In this document: piece after piece, positions 1-6,816 of the stretch
Numbering within the stretch: position 1 is the stretch's first letter
Layout of the letters: each line of letters opens with the position of its first letter
NCBI GenBank assembly: GCA_039944855.1
Contig: JBDUXZ010000020.1
Location: 124,001-188,000, forward strand
DNA from: Rhodothermales bacterium
GTDB taxonomy: Bacteria > Bacteroidota > Rhodothermia > Rhodothermales > JANQRZ01
Direction: 5' to 3'
Length of the DNA: 64,000 bases
Made by a program: the position numbers and the translations under genes
The notes under the pieces: generated by a model
Database searches by the model: none
What the model was told of the DNA's origin: nothing
The model's input: only the letters and a program-made list of their open reading frames with translations

Positions 1-98
1 GTGTCACCGTCGAGCCCGACGTCATGGACGACTATTACGGGTTCACGCTTGACGGCAACCATCTCTTCCTGCTCGAAGATGGGACCGTCACGCACAAC
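1..98 (+). other. C-terminal end of an intein inside DnaB (partial)
   Basis: The first 98 bases, read in the frame that starts at base 3, encode the last block of a self-splicing intein. It contains a YGFTLDGNHLFLL-like segment and ends in the canonical VTHN, followed by Thr (codon 99-101) as the first downstream extein residue. The terminal Asn and the preceding His are the residues that catalyse Asn cyclisation in this family. The host sequence resumes as TAFSLATAMN, so the insertion is at the Walker A position GK|T of DnaB. The intein N-terminus and any homing endonuclease lie outside the window. Confidence 0.93.
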
Positions 99-935
99 AC
101 GGCCTTCAGCCTCGCGACGGCGATGAACGCGGCGACGCACCCGCAGTACGGCGTCGGCGTCGCCATCTTCTCGCTCGAGATGAGCGCGAACCAGCTCGCC
201 CAGCGGATGCTCACGTCCGAGGCGCGGATTGACGCGCAGAAGGCGCGGACGGGGCGGCTGACCGACGAGGACTGGCCGCTCCTCGCCCGCGCCGCCGGCC
301 GGCTCGAAGCGGCGAAGATCTTCGTCGACGACACGCCGGGGCTGGGCATCCTCGAACTCCGGGCGAAGTGCCGGCGGCTCAAGGCCGAGCACGACATCGG
401 CCTCGTGATCGTGGACTACCTCCAGCTCATGCACGGCACGAAGGACTCGCGCAACGCCAACCGCGAGCAGGAGATCGCGCAGATCTCGCGCTCGCTCAAG
501 GCGCTCGCGAAGGAGATCGACGTGCCGGTCATTGCCCTCGCCCAGCTCTCGCGCGCCGTGGAGACGCGCGGCGGCGACAAACGCCCCCAGCTCTCCGACC
601 TCCGCGAGTCCGGCTCGATCGAGCAGGACGCCGACGTGGTCGCGTTCATCTACCGCGCCGAGCGCTACGGCATCACCCAAGATGAGAACGGCAACTCCAC
701 CGCGGGCCTCGGCGAGATCATCATCGGCAAGCAGCGCAACGGGCCGATCGGGAACGTCCGCCTCGCCTTCGTGAACCAGTACGCCCGCTTCGAGAACCTC
801 ACGACGTACTACGGCAACGACCCGGGCTACGCGTTCAACGCCTCGCCGCCACCGCTCCCCGGCAACCCCGGCGGCTACGGCGCGGGCTACGACGACTACG
901 AGGAACTGCCGCCCCCCGGCGACGCGCCCTTCTGA
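3..935 (+). CDS. dnaB: Replicative DNA helicase DnaB, C-terminal part (interrupted by intein, 5' end outside window)
   Basis: Hexameric replicative helicase that unwinds the fork ahead of DNA polymerase III. After splicing, the visible extein part (from base 99, 278 residues) is the RecA-like ATPase domain. It shows SLEMSANQLAQRM, the Walker B-type VIVDYLQLM, the QLSRAVE / KRPQLSDLRESGSIEQDAD block and the KQRNGPIG arginine-finger loop. The second site where DnaB inteins often sit (RESG|SIEQD) is uninterrupted here. The C-terminal tail is Gly/Pro/Tyr rich with acidic residues. The reading frame is open from base 3, so an ATG at base 24 is internal to the intein and not a start. Confidence 0.95.
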   Translation, partial: VTVEPDVMDDYYGFTLDGNHLFLLEDGTVTHNTAFSLATAMNAATHPQYGVGVAIFSLEMSANQLAQRMLTSEARIDAQKARTGRLTDEDWPLLARAAGRLEAAKIFVDDTPGLGILELRAKCRRLKAEHDIGLVIVDYLQLMHGTKDSRNANREQEIAQISRSLKALAKEIDVPVIALAQLSRAVETRGGDKRPQLSDLRESGSIEQDADVVAFIYRAERYGITQDENGNSTAGLGEIIIGKQRNGPIGNVRLAFVNQYARFENLTTYYGNDPGYAFNASPPPLPGNPGGYGAGYDDYEELPPPGDAPF

Positions 936-1032
936 CCTCCCGCGTCCGGCGCGCTCAGCCGCCCGACGACGATACGCGAGAGCCGGTGCTGCCCCCGGAC
1001 AGCGCCGGCTCTCGTGGTATCAAACCCGTAGC

Positions 1033-1641
1033 TCAGTCGTCGATGGAGACGGGGAACACGACGTCCACATCCGTATCGACCACGCCCGGCACGTCGGGCG
1101 CTGCCGCCGTATCGTTCTGCTTATCGGCGGGGAGGTTGGCGTCCTCCTCGTAGTGCCGGAGTTTGACGCGGAACGTCCCGCTCTCGCCCTCGCTCCCCGC
1201 GCTCACGGCAAGACTGAACGTGAGCCCGAGCGGGTCGCCGTTGGGGTCAGTGTCGAGGCCCGAGACCGCGAGGGCGTTGGCCACGTCGCCCTCCGGCACG
1301 TAGAAGAAGCGGTGCGCCTCCGGCTCCTCATCGCGGATCTCGGCGGTGATGCTCTCCGGCGGGGTCACGGTCGTGTTCTGGAGGTCGATCGCCACGTCGT
1401 AGGTCGTGCCGGCCTGGAGGTTGAGCATCTCGGCATTCTGGAGCACGCCGGCCTCGTCGAACGTCGCGTCGGCGGTAAAGGCCGCGCCCCCGCCCTGCGG
1501 GGTGAGGCTGAGGCGGACGAGCGTGATGACTTCGGCCTCGCCGCCGCCGTCGATGGGATCGGGCTCGTTGGAGTCACAGGCGGAGAAGGTCAGGAGCAGG
1601 GCGGCCGCGAAGGCCGGGAGGAAGCGGGGGAAACGGTTCAT
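1033..1641 (-). CDS. Secreted lipoprotein partner of the TonB receptor (type 1 periplasmic binding fold-like family)
   Basis: A 202-residue protein starting at MNRFPRFLPAF. A hydrophobic signal ends in the lipobox LTFSAC, followed by an acidic/Gly linker, so it should be lipid-anchored. The mature part (VITLVRLSLTPQGGG..., TTYDVAIDLQN, EEPEAHRFFYVPEGD) resembles a Bacteroidota lipoprotein family annotated as 'type 1 periplasmic binding fold superfamily', which is typically encoded just downstream of a TonB-dependent metal receptor. It lies directly downstream of such a receptor, with about 90 bp and a palindromic repeat between. An upstream in-frame ATG at 1737 would put 32 non-signal-like residues in front, so 1641 was chosen. 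Its ligand is unknown; a metal-uptake role is inferred from context. Confidence 0.75.
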   Translation of the reverse strand: MNRFPRFLPAFAAALLLTFSACDSNEPDPIDGGGEAEVITLVRLSLTPQGGGAAFTADATFDEAGVLQNAEMLNLQAGTTYDVAIDLQNTTVTPPESITAEIRDEEPEAHRFFYVPEGDVANALAVSGLDTDPNGDPLGLTFSLAVSAGSEGESGTFRVKLRHYEEDANLPADKQNDTAAAPDVPGVVDTDVDVVFPVSIDD

Positions 1642-1682
1642 GGCGATGAGGGTTTGGGTGGTTGGTGATGCAGAAGGAGTCA

Positions 1683-1709
1683 TAGGGGCGCAGCGTGCTG
1701 CGCTCGTAC
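1683..1709. repeat. Dispersed ~28-bp palindromic repeat, copy 1
   Basis: Imperfect inverted repeat around the core GCAGCGTGCTGC with TAGGGGC- and GCTCGTAC-like flanks. It is related to six other copies in this window and lies in the gap between the TonB receptor gene and its downstream lipoprotein gene. Confidence 0.75.
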
Positions 1710-1733
1710 ACGGCGCGATGGACATAGGGCGCG

Positions 1734-4082
1734 TCACGATCCGCCGAGCGGGACCTGCAGGCGCAGGACCACGTTGCGGCCGGGGTCGTGGGCGAAGTAG
1801 CGATACCGGCTGAGGTAGTCGCGGTACGCCGTGTCGAGGAGGTTCTCAACGGTGAGGGAGAAGCGGACGGGCGTGCCCGCGAGCGCGAGCGCGCCCTCGA
1901 CGCCCACGCGGAAGAGCGCGTAGCCGTCGGGCGGCGGGCGGTAGTCGACAGGCACGACCTCGCCCTCGGCGCTCGTCTGCGTCGGGTAGCGGTCCTGCCG
2001 CCGCACTAGCGTCGCGCCAAACTCGACCTCCGCGCCGCGCACCGCGCCGAATGCAGGCAGCCGATACGCCGCCGAAAGCCCGAGCCGGTCGGCGGGCATC
2101 TGAAGCAGCGGCTGATCGGCGTCGGTGTCGGTGCCGTGAACGACGGCGGCCGTCGCACCGAATCGGAACCGGCCGAGCGCGTGGCTCGCCGCGCCGTCGA
2201 AGCCGAGGAGGCGCGCGTCGGTCTGCGCGTGGCGGAACTCGGGGAAGACGCCGCGCACGGTGACGACGATCTCGCCGGTCGGGTCGAGGTAGAGGTAGTC
2301 GACGATCCGCGTTGCGTAGGCGCTGAGCTCGAAGGACGTACGATTCGTCGCGTGGCGCAGCGTCGCATCGAGGCCGAGGCTCGTCTCGGGGCCGAGACCG
2401 GGCGTGCCGATCTCGAACTGCGCCGTGCCGTGGTGGATGCCGTAGCTGTAGAGCTCGTTCACGCTCGGCGGGCGCCACGCCGCCGACCCGTTCGCGGCGA
2501 GCGACCACGTCGGCGCGAACGCCCAGATCGCCCCGACCGCGCCGGAGGCGCCCGTCCACGTCCGCGTCGTCTCGACGAAGTCGCCGCGGTCGCCGGCAGC
2601 GCGGGGATACGCCCGCTGCCAGTGCCCGTCGAGCCGGCCGCCGGTTTCGAGCGTGAGCGGGCCGCGGGCCCACGTCCCGCGCGCCCACGCCCCGCCGGTG
2701 TACGAGCGGAAGTTGGGGATGAGGTAGCCGATCGCGGACCGGTTGCCCTGCGTCATCCCGCTCAACCCGACGACGCCGAACGCATCGCCGCCGAACGCAC
2801 GCCCCGTCCGCGTCTGCACCTTCGTGTCGAGCGTGTGGGTGAGGAGTTCGAGGTCGAATGCGGGCCGGGCCAGCGGGTCGCGCCCGCCGATGCGGTCGGC
2901 GTCGAACTCCTTGCGGCGGTTCTGCTGGAAGCCGTACTGCACCTCGGCGCGCGCGCCTTCGCCGAGATCGACCCGGCCGCGGAGCGCGACGATGTCGTGC
3001 GCGATCTCCTGCTTCGGCGCGTCGATGGCGTAATCGAACGCGTACTCCACCGGCGGCCGGCCGGCCTCGAACACGGCGTCGAGCGCCTCGAACGTGTTGA
3101 AGTGCGCGCCGCGGTACACCCCGAGGTCGGTCCCGAAGTGGCTCGCGTGGGCTTCGAGCTCGACGGCCCCGCGCGTGTAGCCGACGGCGACCTCGGCGCT
3201 GCGCTCGAAGAACGCCGTGTTGCCGAGGACGTAGTCCGGCGTCCGGGTGTCGCCCGCGCGGCGGAGGCTGCCCTGCACGCGGACGCCGAGCCCCGGCACG
3301 GCCGTCGGGCTGCCTTCGAGTTCGAGCGAACCCGCCGCCTGCGCGCTGCTCGAGAACGCGTTGACGGTCGCCTGCCCGCCCCACCCCGGCTCGACCGGCA
3401 GCGCCTCGTCCTCGATCCGCACGACGCCGCCGATCGCGCCCGCGCCGTACTCGACGCCCGCCGCCCCGCGCACGACCTCGATCCGCGCGCCTGAGAACGG
3501 GTCGATCTCGGGAGCGTGCTCGGCGCCCCACTGCTGCCCCTCCTGCGGGATCCCATCGTTGACGACGATTACGCGGTCGGAGTGGAGTCCGCGAATCACG
3601 GGTTTTTGGATGCTTGGGCCGGTCGAAAGCGTCGTAACGCCCGGCAGCCGTTTGAGCGTCTGCCCGAGCGTTTGCCCGCGCAGGGCGTCTAGCTCCTCGG
3701 CTTCGAGCACGGCGACGGACTGCGGTGCCCGGGCGAGGGCTTCGCGCGCCCGGTCCTCCCGCACCGTCACGGCCTCCAGCGCCTCGATGGTCTCGCGCAG
3801 CACGACGTCGAGCGCAGCGTCGCCCGCCGTCAGGTCGACCACCCGCTCCGCCCGCTCGTAGCCGACGAAGCTGAACAGGACCGTGAGCGTATCGGCTGGC
3901 AAAGCGGGGAGCGCGAACTGTCCGCTCGCGTCCGTGATCGTCCCCCGGTCGAGCGCCGGGACGGCGACGTTGACGCCGGGCAGCGGTGCGCCGCCGGGGT
4001 CCGCGACGCGGCCGGTGAGCGTTTGGGCGTGCGCCGCGGGGAGCGCGGCGAGAACGAGAACAAAAAGCAGGGTACTCCGCAT
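1734..4082 (-). CDS. TonB-dependent outer-membrane receptor (probable metal/zinc-type, ZnuD-like)
   Basis: A 782-residue receptor for energy-dependent uptake across the outer membrane. The start at MRSTLLFVLVLAALPAAHAQ gives a clean signal peptide. Next comes a carboxypeptidase-regulatory-like beta-sandwich of about 85 residues (LTGRVADPGGAPLPGVNV). A plug domain follows (QTLGQTLKRLPGVTTLS, RVIVVNDGIPQEGQQWG, GAGAIGGVVRIED). The rest is a 22-strand type barrel ending in NLLDTAYRDYLSRYR and a final strand. Neighbours on the same strand are a His/Cys-rich small protein upstream and a lipoprotein downstream, a pattern seen around ZnuD-like receptors. The substrate is not proven; siderophore or vitamin transport is less likely with these partners. 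Confidence 0.88.
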   Translation of the reverse strand: MRSTLLFVLVLAALPAAHAQTLTGRVADPGGAPLPGVNVAVPALDRGTITDASGQFALPALPADTLTVLFSFVGYERAERVVDLTAGDAALDVVLRETIEALEAVTVREDRAREALARAPQSVAVLEAEELDALRGQTLGQTLKRLPGVTTLSTGPSIQKPVIRGLHSDRVIVVNDGIPQEGQQWGAEHAPEIDPFSGARIEVVRGAAGVEYGAGAIGGVVRIEDEALPVEPGWGGQATVNAFSSSAQAAGSLELEGSPTAVPGLGVRVQGSLRRAGDTRTPDYVLGNTAFFERSAEVAVGYTRGAVELEAHASHFGTDLGVYRGAHFNTFEALDAVFEAGRPPVEYAFDYAIDAPKQEIAHDIVALRGRVDLGEGARAEVQYGFQQNRRKEFDADRIGGRDPLARPAFDLELLTHTLDTKVQTRTGRAFGGDAFGVVGLSGMTQGNRSAIGYLIPNFRSYTGGAWARGTWARGPLTLETGGRLDGHWQRAYPRAAGDRGDFVETTRTWTGASGAVGAIWAFAPTWSLAANGSAAWRPPSVNELYSYGIHHGTAQFEIGTPGLGPETSLGLDATLRHATNRTSFELSAYATRIVDYLYLDPTGEIVVTVRGVFPEFRHAQTDARLLGFDGAASHALGRFRFGATAAVVHGTDTDADQPLLQMPADRLGLSAAYRLPAFGAVRGAEVEFGATLVRRQDRYPTQTSAEGEVVPVDYRPPPDGYALFRVGVEGALALAGTPVRFSLTVENLLDTAYRDYLSRYRYFAHDPGRNVVLRLQVPLGGS

Positions 4083-4222
4083 GGGGAATGTCCGGGGGTC
4101 CGGCACCGCGACCGCGCACTACGGCGCTGCGGAATGCCGGACGTGACCGCACGCGGACGCGCGTGCGAGATCCAGTGACCGTCGGGGCGAGCGCGGCGGC
4201 TCGCTGAGGAACGAGGGCGTTC

Positions 4223-4591
4223 CTACGCGACGGCCGGGGGACCCCGGATGGGGAGTAGCGCGAGGACGACCGTCGCCGGGGCGACGGGGCGCTGCGGCGC
4301 GAACGACCGATCGTTTATGAGCCCCGGCAGCGCGTTCGGCACCGGCGCGCGCCAGTGCTTCGTCGGCAGGCACAGCGCACAGGGCACGTGCTCGCCGCCG
4401 AGCCCTTCGAGCGAGACGGAGAAGACGGCGACGCCCTCGACGTGGACGTGGTCGGTCTGCGCAGCGATGTGCCGGCGGGTCTCCTCGTGCTCGAGCCCGT
4501 GCTCCGCGCGGTGCACCGCAGGGCCGACGAGCCCGCCCGCCGCGAAGGCGAGGAGCGCGAAGACGGCGCTGATGCGGTGGAAACGGCCCAT
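4223..4591 (-). CDS. Small His/Cys-rich exported protein, first gene of the receptor unit
   Basis: A 122-residue protein with an N-terminal hydrophobic segment (VFALLAFAAGGLVG) acting as signal or anchor. After it come HRAEHGLEHEE, DHVHVEG and a CALC motif. The spacing of His clusters plus a C-x-x-C is like small DUF2946-type proteins found with metal-related TonB receptors, and suggests metal binding in the periplasm. It precedes the receptor gene by about 140 bp on the same strand. No enzymatic motif is visible. Function in metal handling is inferred from the ligands and context only. Confidence 0.6.
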   Translation of the reverse strand: MGRFHRISAVFALLAFAAGGLVGPAVHRAEHGLEHEETRRHIAAQTDHVHVEGVAVFSVSLEGLGGEHVPCALCLPTKHWRAPVPNALPGLINDRSFAPQRPVAPATVVLALLPIRGPPAVA

Positions 4592-4623
4592 GACGCGGAG
4601 CGTGAGGTTCGGGGCTACAACTC

Positions 4624-4638
4624 TGAAGATACGATCGT
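4624..4638 (-). promoter_or_regulatory. Candidate promoter and overlapping palindrome for the metal-uptake unit
   Basis: On the minus strand a TATCTTC box lies about 35-40 bases before the His/Cys protein start, resembling the Bacteroidota -7 box (TAnnTTTG). The palindrome ACGATCGT (4631-4638) abuts it and could be part of an operator for a metal-responsive repressor. The promoter match is shared with other genes here; the operator idea is a guess. Confidence 0.4.
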
Positions 4639-4688
4639 GTTGCGCGGCCCTCCGAAGGGCGTCGCGTTTTTGCCACTCGCCGCGGTCG

Positions 4689-5498
4689 TCACGCTTGGCA
4701 ACGTGGGCAGAGGTACGTCGCCCGATCGTACGGCGGCAGGCGGACGAGCTCGACTGGGGTAGCGCACGTGACGCACGGCTTCCCCTTCCGCTGGTACACC
4801 CACCGCGGGATGCCGCGCTCGCGGAGCTCCAGCGGCGTCGTTTTCGTCCGCCCCCACGTCTCCGTCCCCTCCCACATCAGCGGGATCACGGCGTCCCAGA
4901 ACCGGTCGAGTTCTTCGCGCGACACGGACGAAGCCGGCCGGCGCGGGTCGATCCCGGCGAGGAAGAGGCCCTCCGATTTGTAGATGTTGCCGACGCCCGC
5001 CATCACCCGCTGATCGAGCACGACCGGCCCGATCGGCTTCTCGCCCTCGGCGGCGACGCGGCGCGCGGCCTCGTCGCGGTCGAACGTGGAGTGCTCCGGC
5101 GTACCAGCCATCACGTCGGGGCCGAGGCTGTTGAGCCGCTCGTGCATCGCCCGTTCCTCCGGCGTCAGCAGCTCGACGGTCGGGCCGTGGAAGAACACGG
5201 CTTCGTGCGCGTCGCTGGCGAGGCGGAGGCGGACGTGCTTCTCCTCTTTCCGCAGGTCGAGCGGGCGCTCGCCGACCTGCCACGAGCCGTATTGCGCGCC
5301 GTGGCAGTGCAGCGTCTCCCCCGTCGAGAGGTTGATCAGCAGGTGTTTCCCGTGCGTTTCGATGTCGGCGATCCGCTCGCCGAGGAGCGACTGCGGCCGC
5401 TCGCCCCACCGCTTCGGCATTTTGATGTCACGGAGCGGCTCGTCGACGATGGGGTCGAGGCGGCGCTTCCACCGGATCACGGCGTGGCCTTCAGCCAT
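4689..5498 (-). CDS. Fpg/Nei-family DNA glycosylase (first copy, Ala at the usual catalytic Pro)
   Basis: A 269-residue protein of the formamidopyrimidine-DNA glycosylase / endonuclease VIII family, which excises oxidised bases and nicks the abasic site. It begins MAEGHAVIRW, has the conserved HGKHLLI segment, the helix-two-turn-helix VLDQRVMAGVGNIYKSEGL, and a C-terminal zinc finger with CVTC ... CPRC. The family nucleophile is the N-terminal Pro exposed after Met removal (MPEG); here it is Ala, with the next Glu kept. The start is set by this N-terminal block. It overlaps the upstream DHH gene by 8 bp, so the two are probably co-transcribed. It belongs to the family with confidence; activity may be altered. 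Confidence 0.88.
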   Translation of the reverse strand: MAEGHAVIRWKRRLDPIVDEPLRDIKMPKRWGERPQSLLGERIADIETHGKHLLINLSTGETLHCHGAQYGSWQVGERPLDLRKEEKHVRLRLASDAHEAVFFHGPTVELLTPEERAMHERLNSLGPDVMAGTPEHSTFDRDEAARRVAAEGEKPIGPVVLDQRVMAGVGNIYKSEGLFLAGIDPRRPASSVSREELDRFWDAVIPLMWEGTETWGRTKTTPLELRERGIPRWVYQRKGKPCVTCATPVELVRLPPYDRATYLCPRCQA

Positions 5499-6600
5499 CG
5501 GACTCGGGGACGTGCGCCACGGCGGGAAAGCCAAGCGCGTCGAGGAGGTCGTTGAAGACGGGCGGTGGGAGGTGGCCGCCCGAGGCCGCGTCGTGGCCGT
5601 GCCCGAAGTCATCGGCGTAGGCGTCGCCCACGTCCACCGACTGGAAGATCTCGGGGAGGATGAGGTCGGCCCGCGCCGTCCGTGTCGAGAACGCCACGAG
5701 GCCCGGCCGGTAGCCGGTGTTCGCGGCGATCACGGCGTACTTCGGGAGCCGGCCGCGCCACTGCTGCGCGATGAGCGGGTGGACCTGACAGGCGGAATCG
5801 AGCCGGACGAGCGCGAACGGCTCGGTCTCGGAGAAGACCGGCGCGGCCTTCCGCGCCTCAGCCATTTCCGCGTTGACTTCTTTGCGATACACCGCGAGCC
5901 GCTCGCTGCCCGGCCCTTCGCTGAGCGCTTTCGGTCCGTCGCCCGTCATCAGCAGGTGCAGCGGCGTCTCGGGGTCGAACGTCGAGGCGCGGCGGGCGGC
6001 ATTCGTGAGCACGACGGCCTCCTTCAGCCACTTCGCCGTGTAGCGCTTTTTGGCCTCGGCGAGGCGCGGCCACGGGGCGTTGTCGCCGAGGTCGGAGAGC
6101 ACGCCGATGGCGGCGATCCACAGCAGGTCGTCCACCCCGCCGGAGCGGGGCAGGCTGTCCGTCTCGGCGTCAAGCAGGTCGAAGGCGAGCCACGCCGAGC
6201 ACGGGATCGGGTCCCACGCGTAGCCGGTGATGACGGCGCCCGCCGGTTCGCCCTCGGGCCGGTGGTGATCGACGTACAGCGTCGGCGCCTCGGGGAGCAC
6301 GCCGGCGGCGTTCACGCCGAGGTCGGTGACGACGAGCGCGGCGGCGTCGAGCGCCCGCAGTCGGTCCTTCGCCGAATCGGAGAAGAACGCATTCTCGAAC
6401 CGGCCGGACGGGACGACGTGCACGTCCTCGAACCCGAGTCGCGCGAGCCCGCGCCCGAAGAGCGCACCGGCAGCGAGCCCGTCGGCGTCGAAGTGGCAGA
6501 ACACGACGAGTCGGGCGGTGCGATCGCGAGCGCTGAGCCATGCGCGAAACGTCGCGCGGGCGGCGGCGAGATGGTCGGCGAAGGTCACGGCGTCCTCCAT
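5491..6600 (-). CDS. DHH-family phosphoesterase
   Basis: A 369-residue protein with the DHH superfamily metal-binding motifs: HFDADG at about 36-41, VTDLG near 91-95, DHH at 111-113, and a DHHA1-like C-terminal motif GHDAASGG near residue 345. The family includes RecJ exonuclease, NrnA nanoRNase and cyclic-dinucleotide phosphodiesterases; all hydrolyse phosphodiesters with Mn2+. No membrane segment or OB domain typical of full RecJ is evident. It is encoded between a ligase/glycosylase pair and a second glycosylase, overlapping the latter by 8 bp, which favours a DNA-end processing role. The exact substrate cannot be read from sequence. Confidence 0.85.
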   Translation of the reverse strand: MEDAVTFADHLAAARATFRAWLSARDRTARLVVFCHFDADGLAAGALFGRGLARLGFEDVHVVPSGRFENAFFSDSAKDRLRALDAAALVVTDLGVNAAGVLPEAPTLYVDHHRPEGEPAGAVITGYAWDPIPCSAWLAFDLLDAETDSLPRSGGVDDLLWIAAIGVLSDLGDNAPWPRLAEAKKRYTAKWLKEAVVLTNAARRASTFDPETPLHLLMTGDGPKALSEGPGSERLAVYRKEVNAEMAEARKAAPVFSETEPFALVRLDSACQVHPLIAQQWRGRLPKYAVIAANTGYRPGLVAFSTRTARADLILPEIFQSVDVGDAYADDFGHGHDAASGGHLPPPVFNDLLDALGFPAVAHVPESDG

Positions 6601-6647
6601 TCTGCTGTCATTGCGAGAAGCCCGTAGTACTCCGACCGTTCCACTCC

Positions 6648-6790
6648 GTCATCCTGAGCGGAACGGAGTGGAGTCGAAGAACCCCAAAGGGCTCGGTGAA
6701 GCCCATCTGGTCGGGCATGGCTTCGACAGACTGCGGGGCTTCCCCGTAAAGATCCTTCGACTGCGGCCTGTGGCCTTCGCTCAGGATGAC
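6648..6790. repeat. Dispersed element with terminal inverted repeats, copy A
   Basis: A 143-bp element whose ends are a perfect 13-bp inverted repeat (GTCATCCTGAGCG / CGCTCAGGATGAC). The interior shares long blocks with a second copy at 19406-19526, including GGAACGGAGTGGAG and AAGATCCTTCG next to GGCCTGTGGCC. It has no coding capacity. It separates the DHH gene from the ligase gene and may be a MITE-like or structured intergenic repeat. Confidence 0.8.
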
Positions 6791-6816
6791 AGGGTGTGAT
6801 GGGCAGCGCATCGTCA

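Noticed and set aside
1846-4152. A 768-codon open frame opposite in phase to the TonB receptor, and similar long frames under many genes (for example 6796-8304, 10222-12048, 44128-45567, 46861-48201)
   Set aside because: They are Arg/Ala/Pro- or Glu/Val-rich shadow frames caused by high GC at codon third positions; they overlap clear family members completely and carry no recognisable domains.
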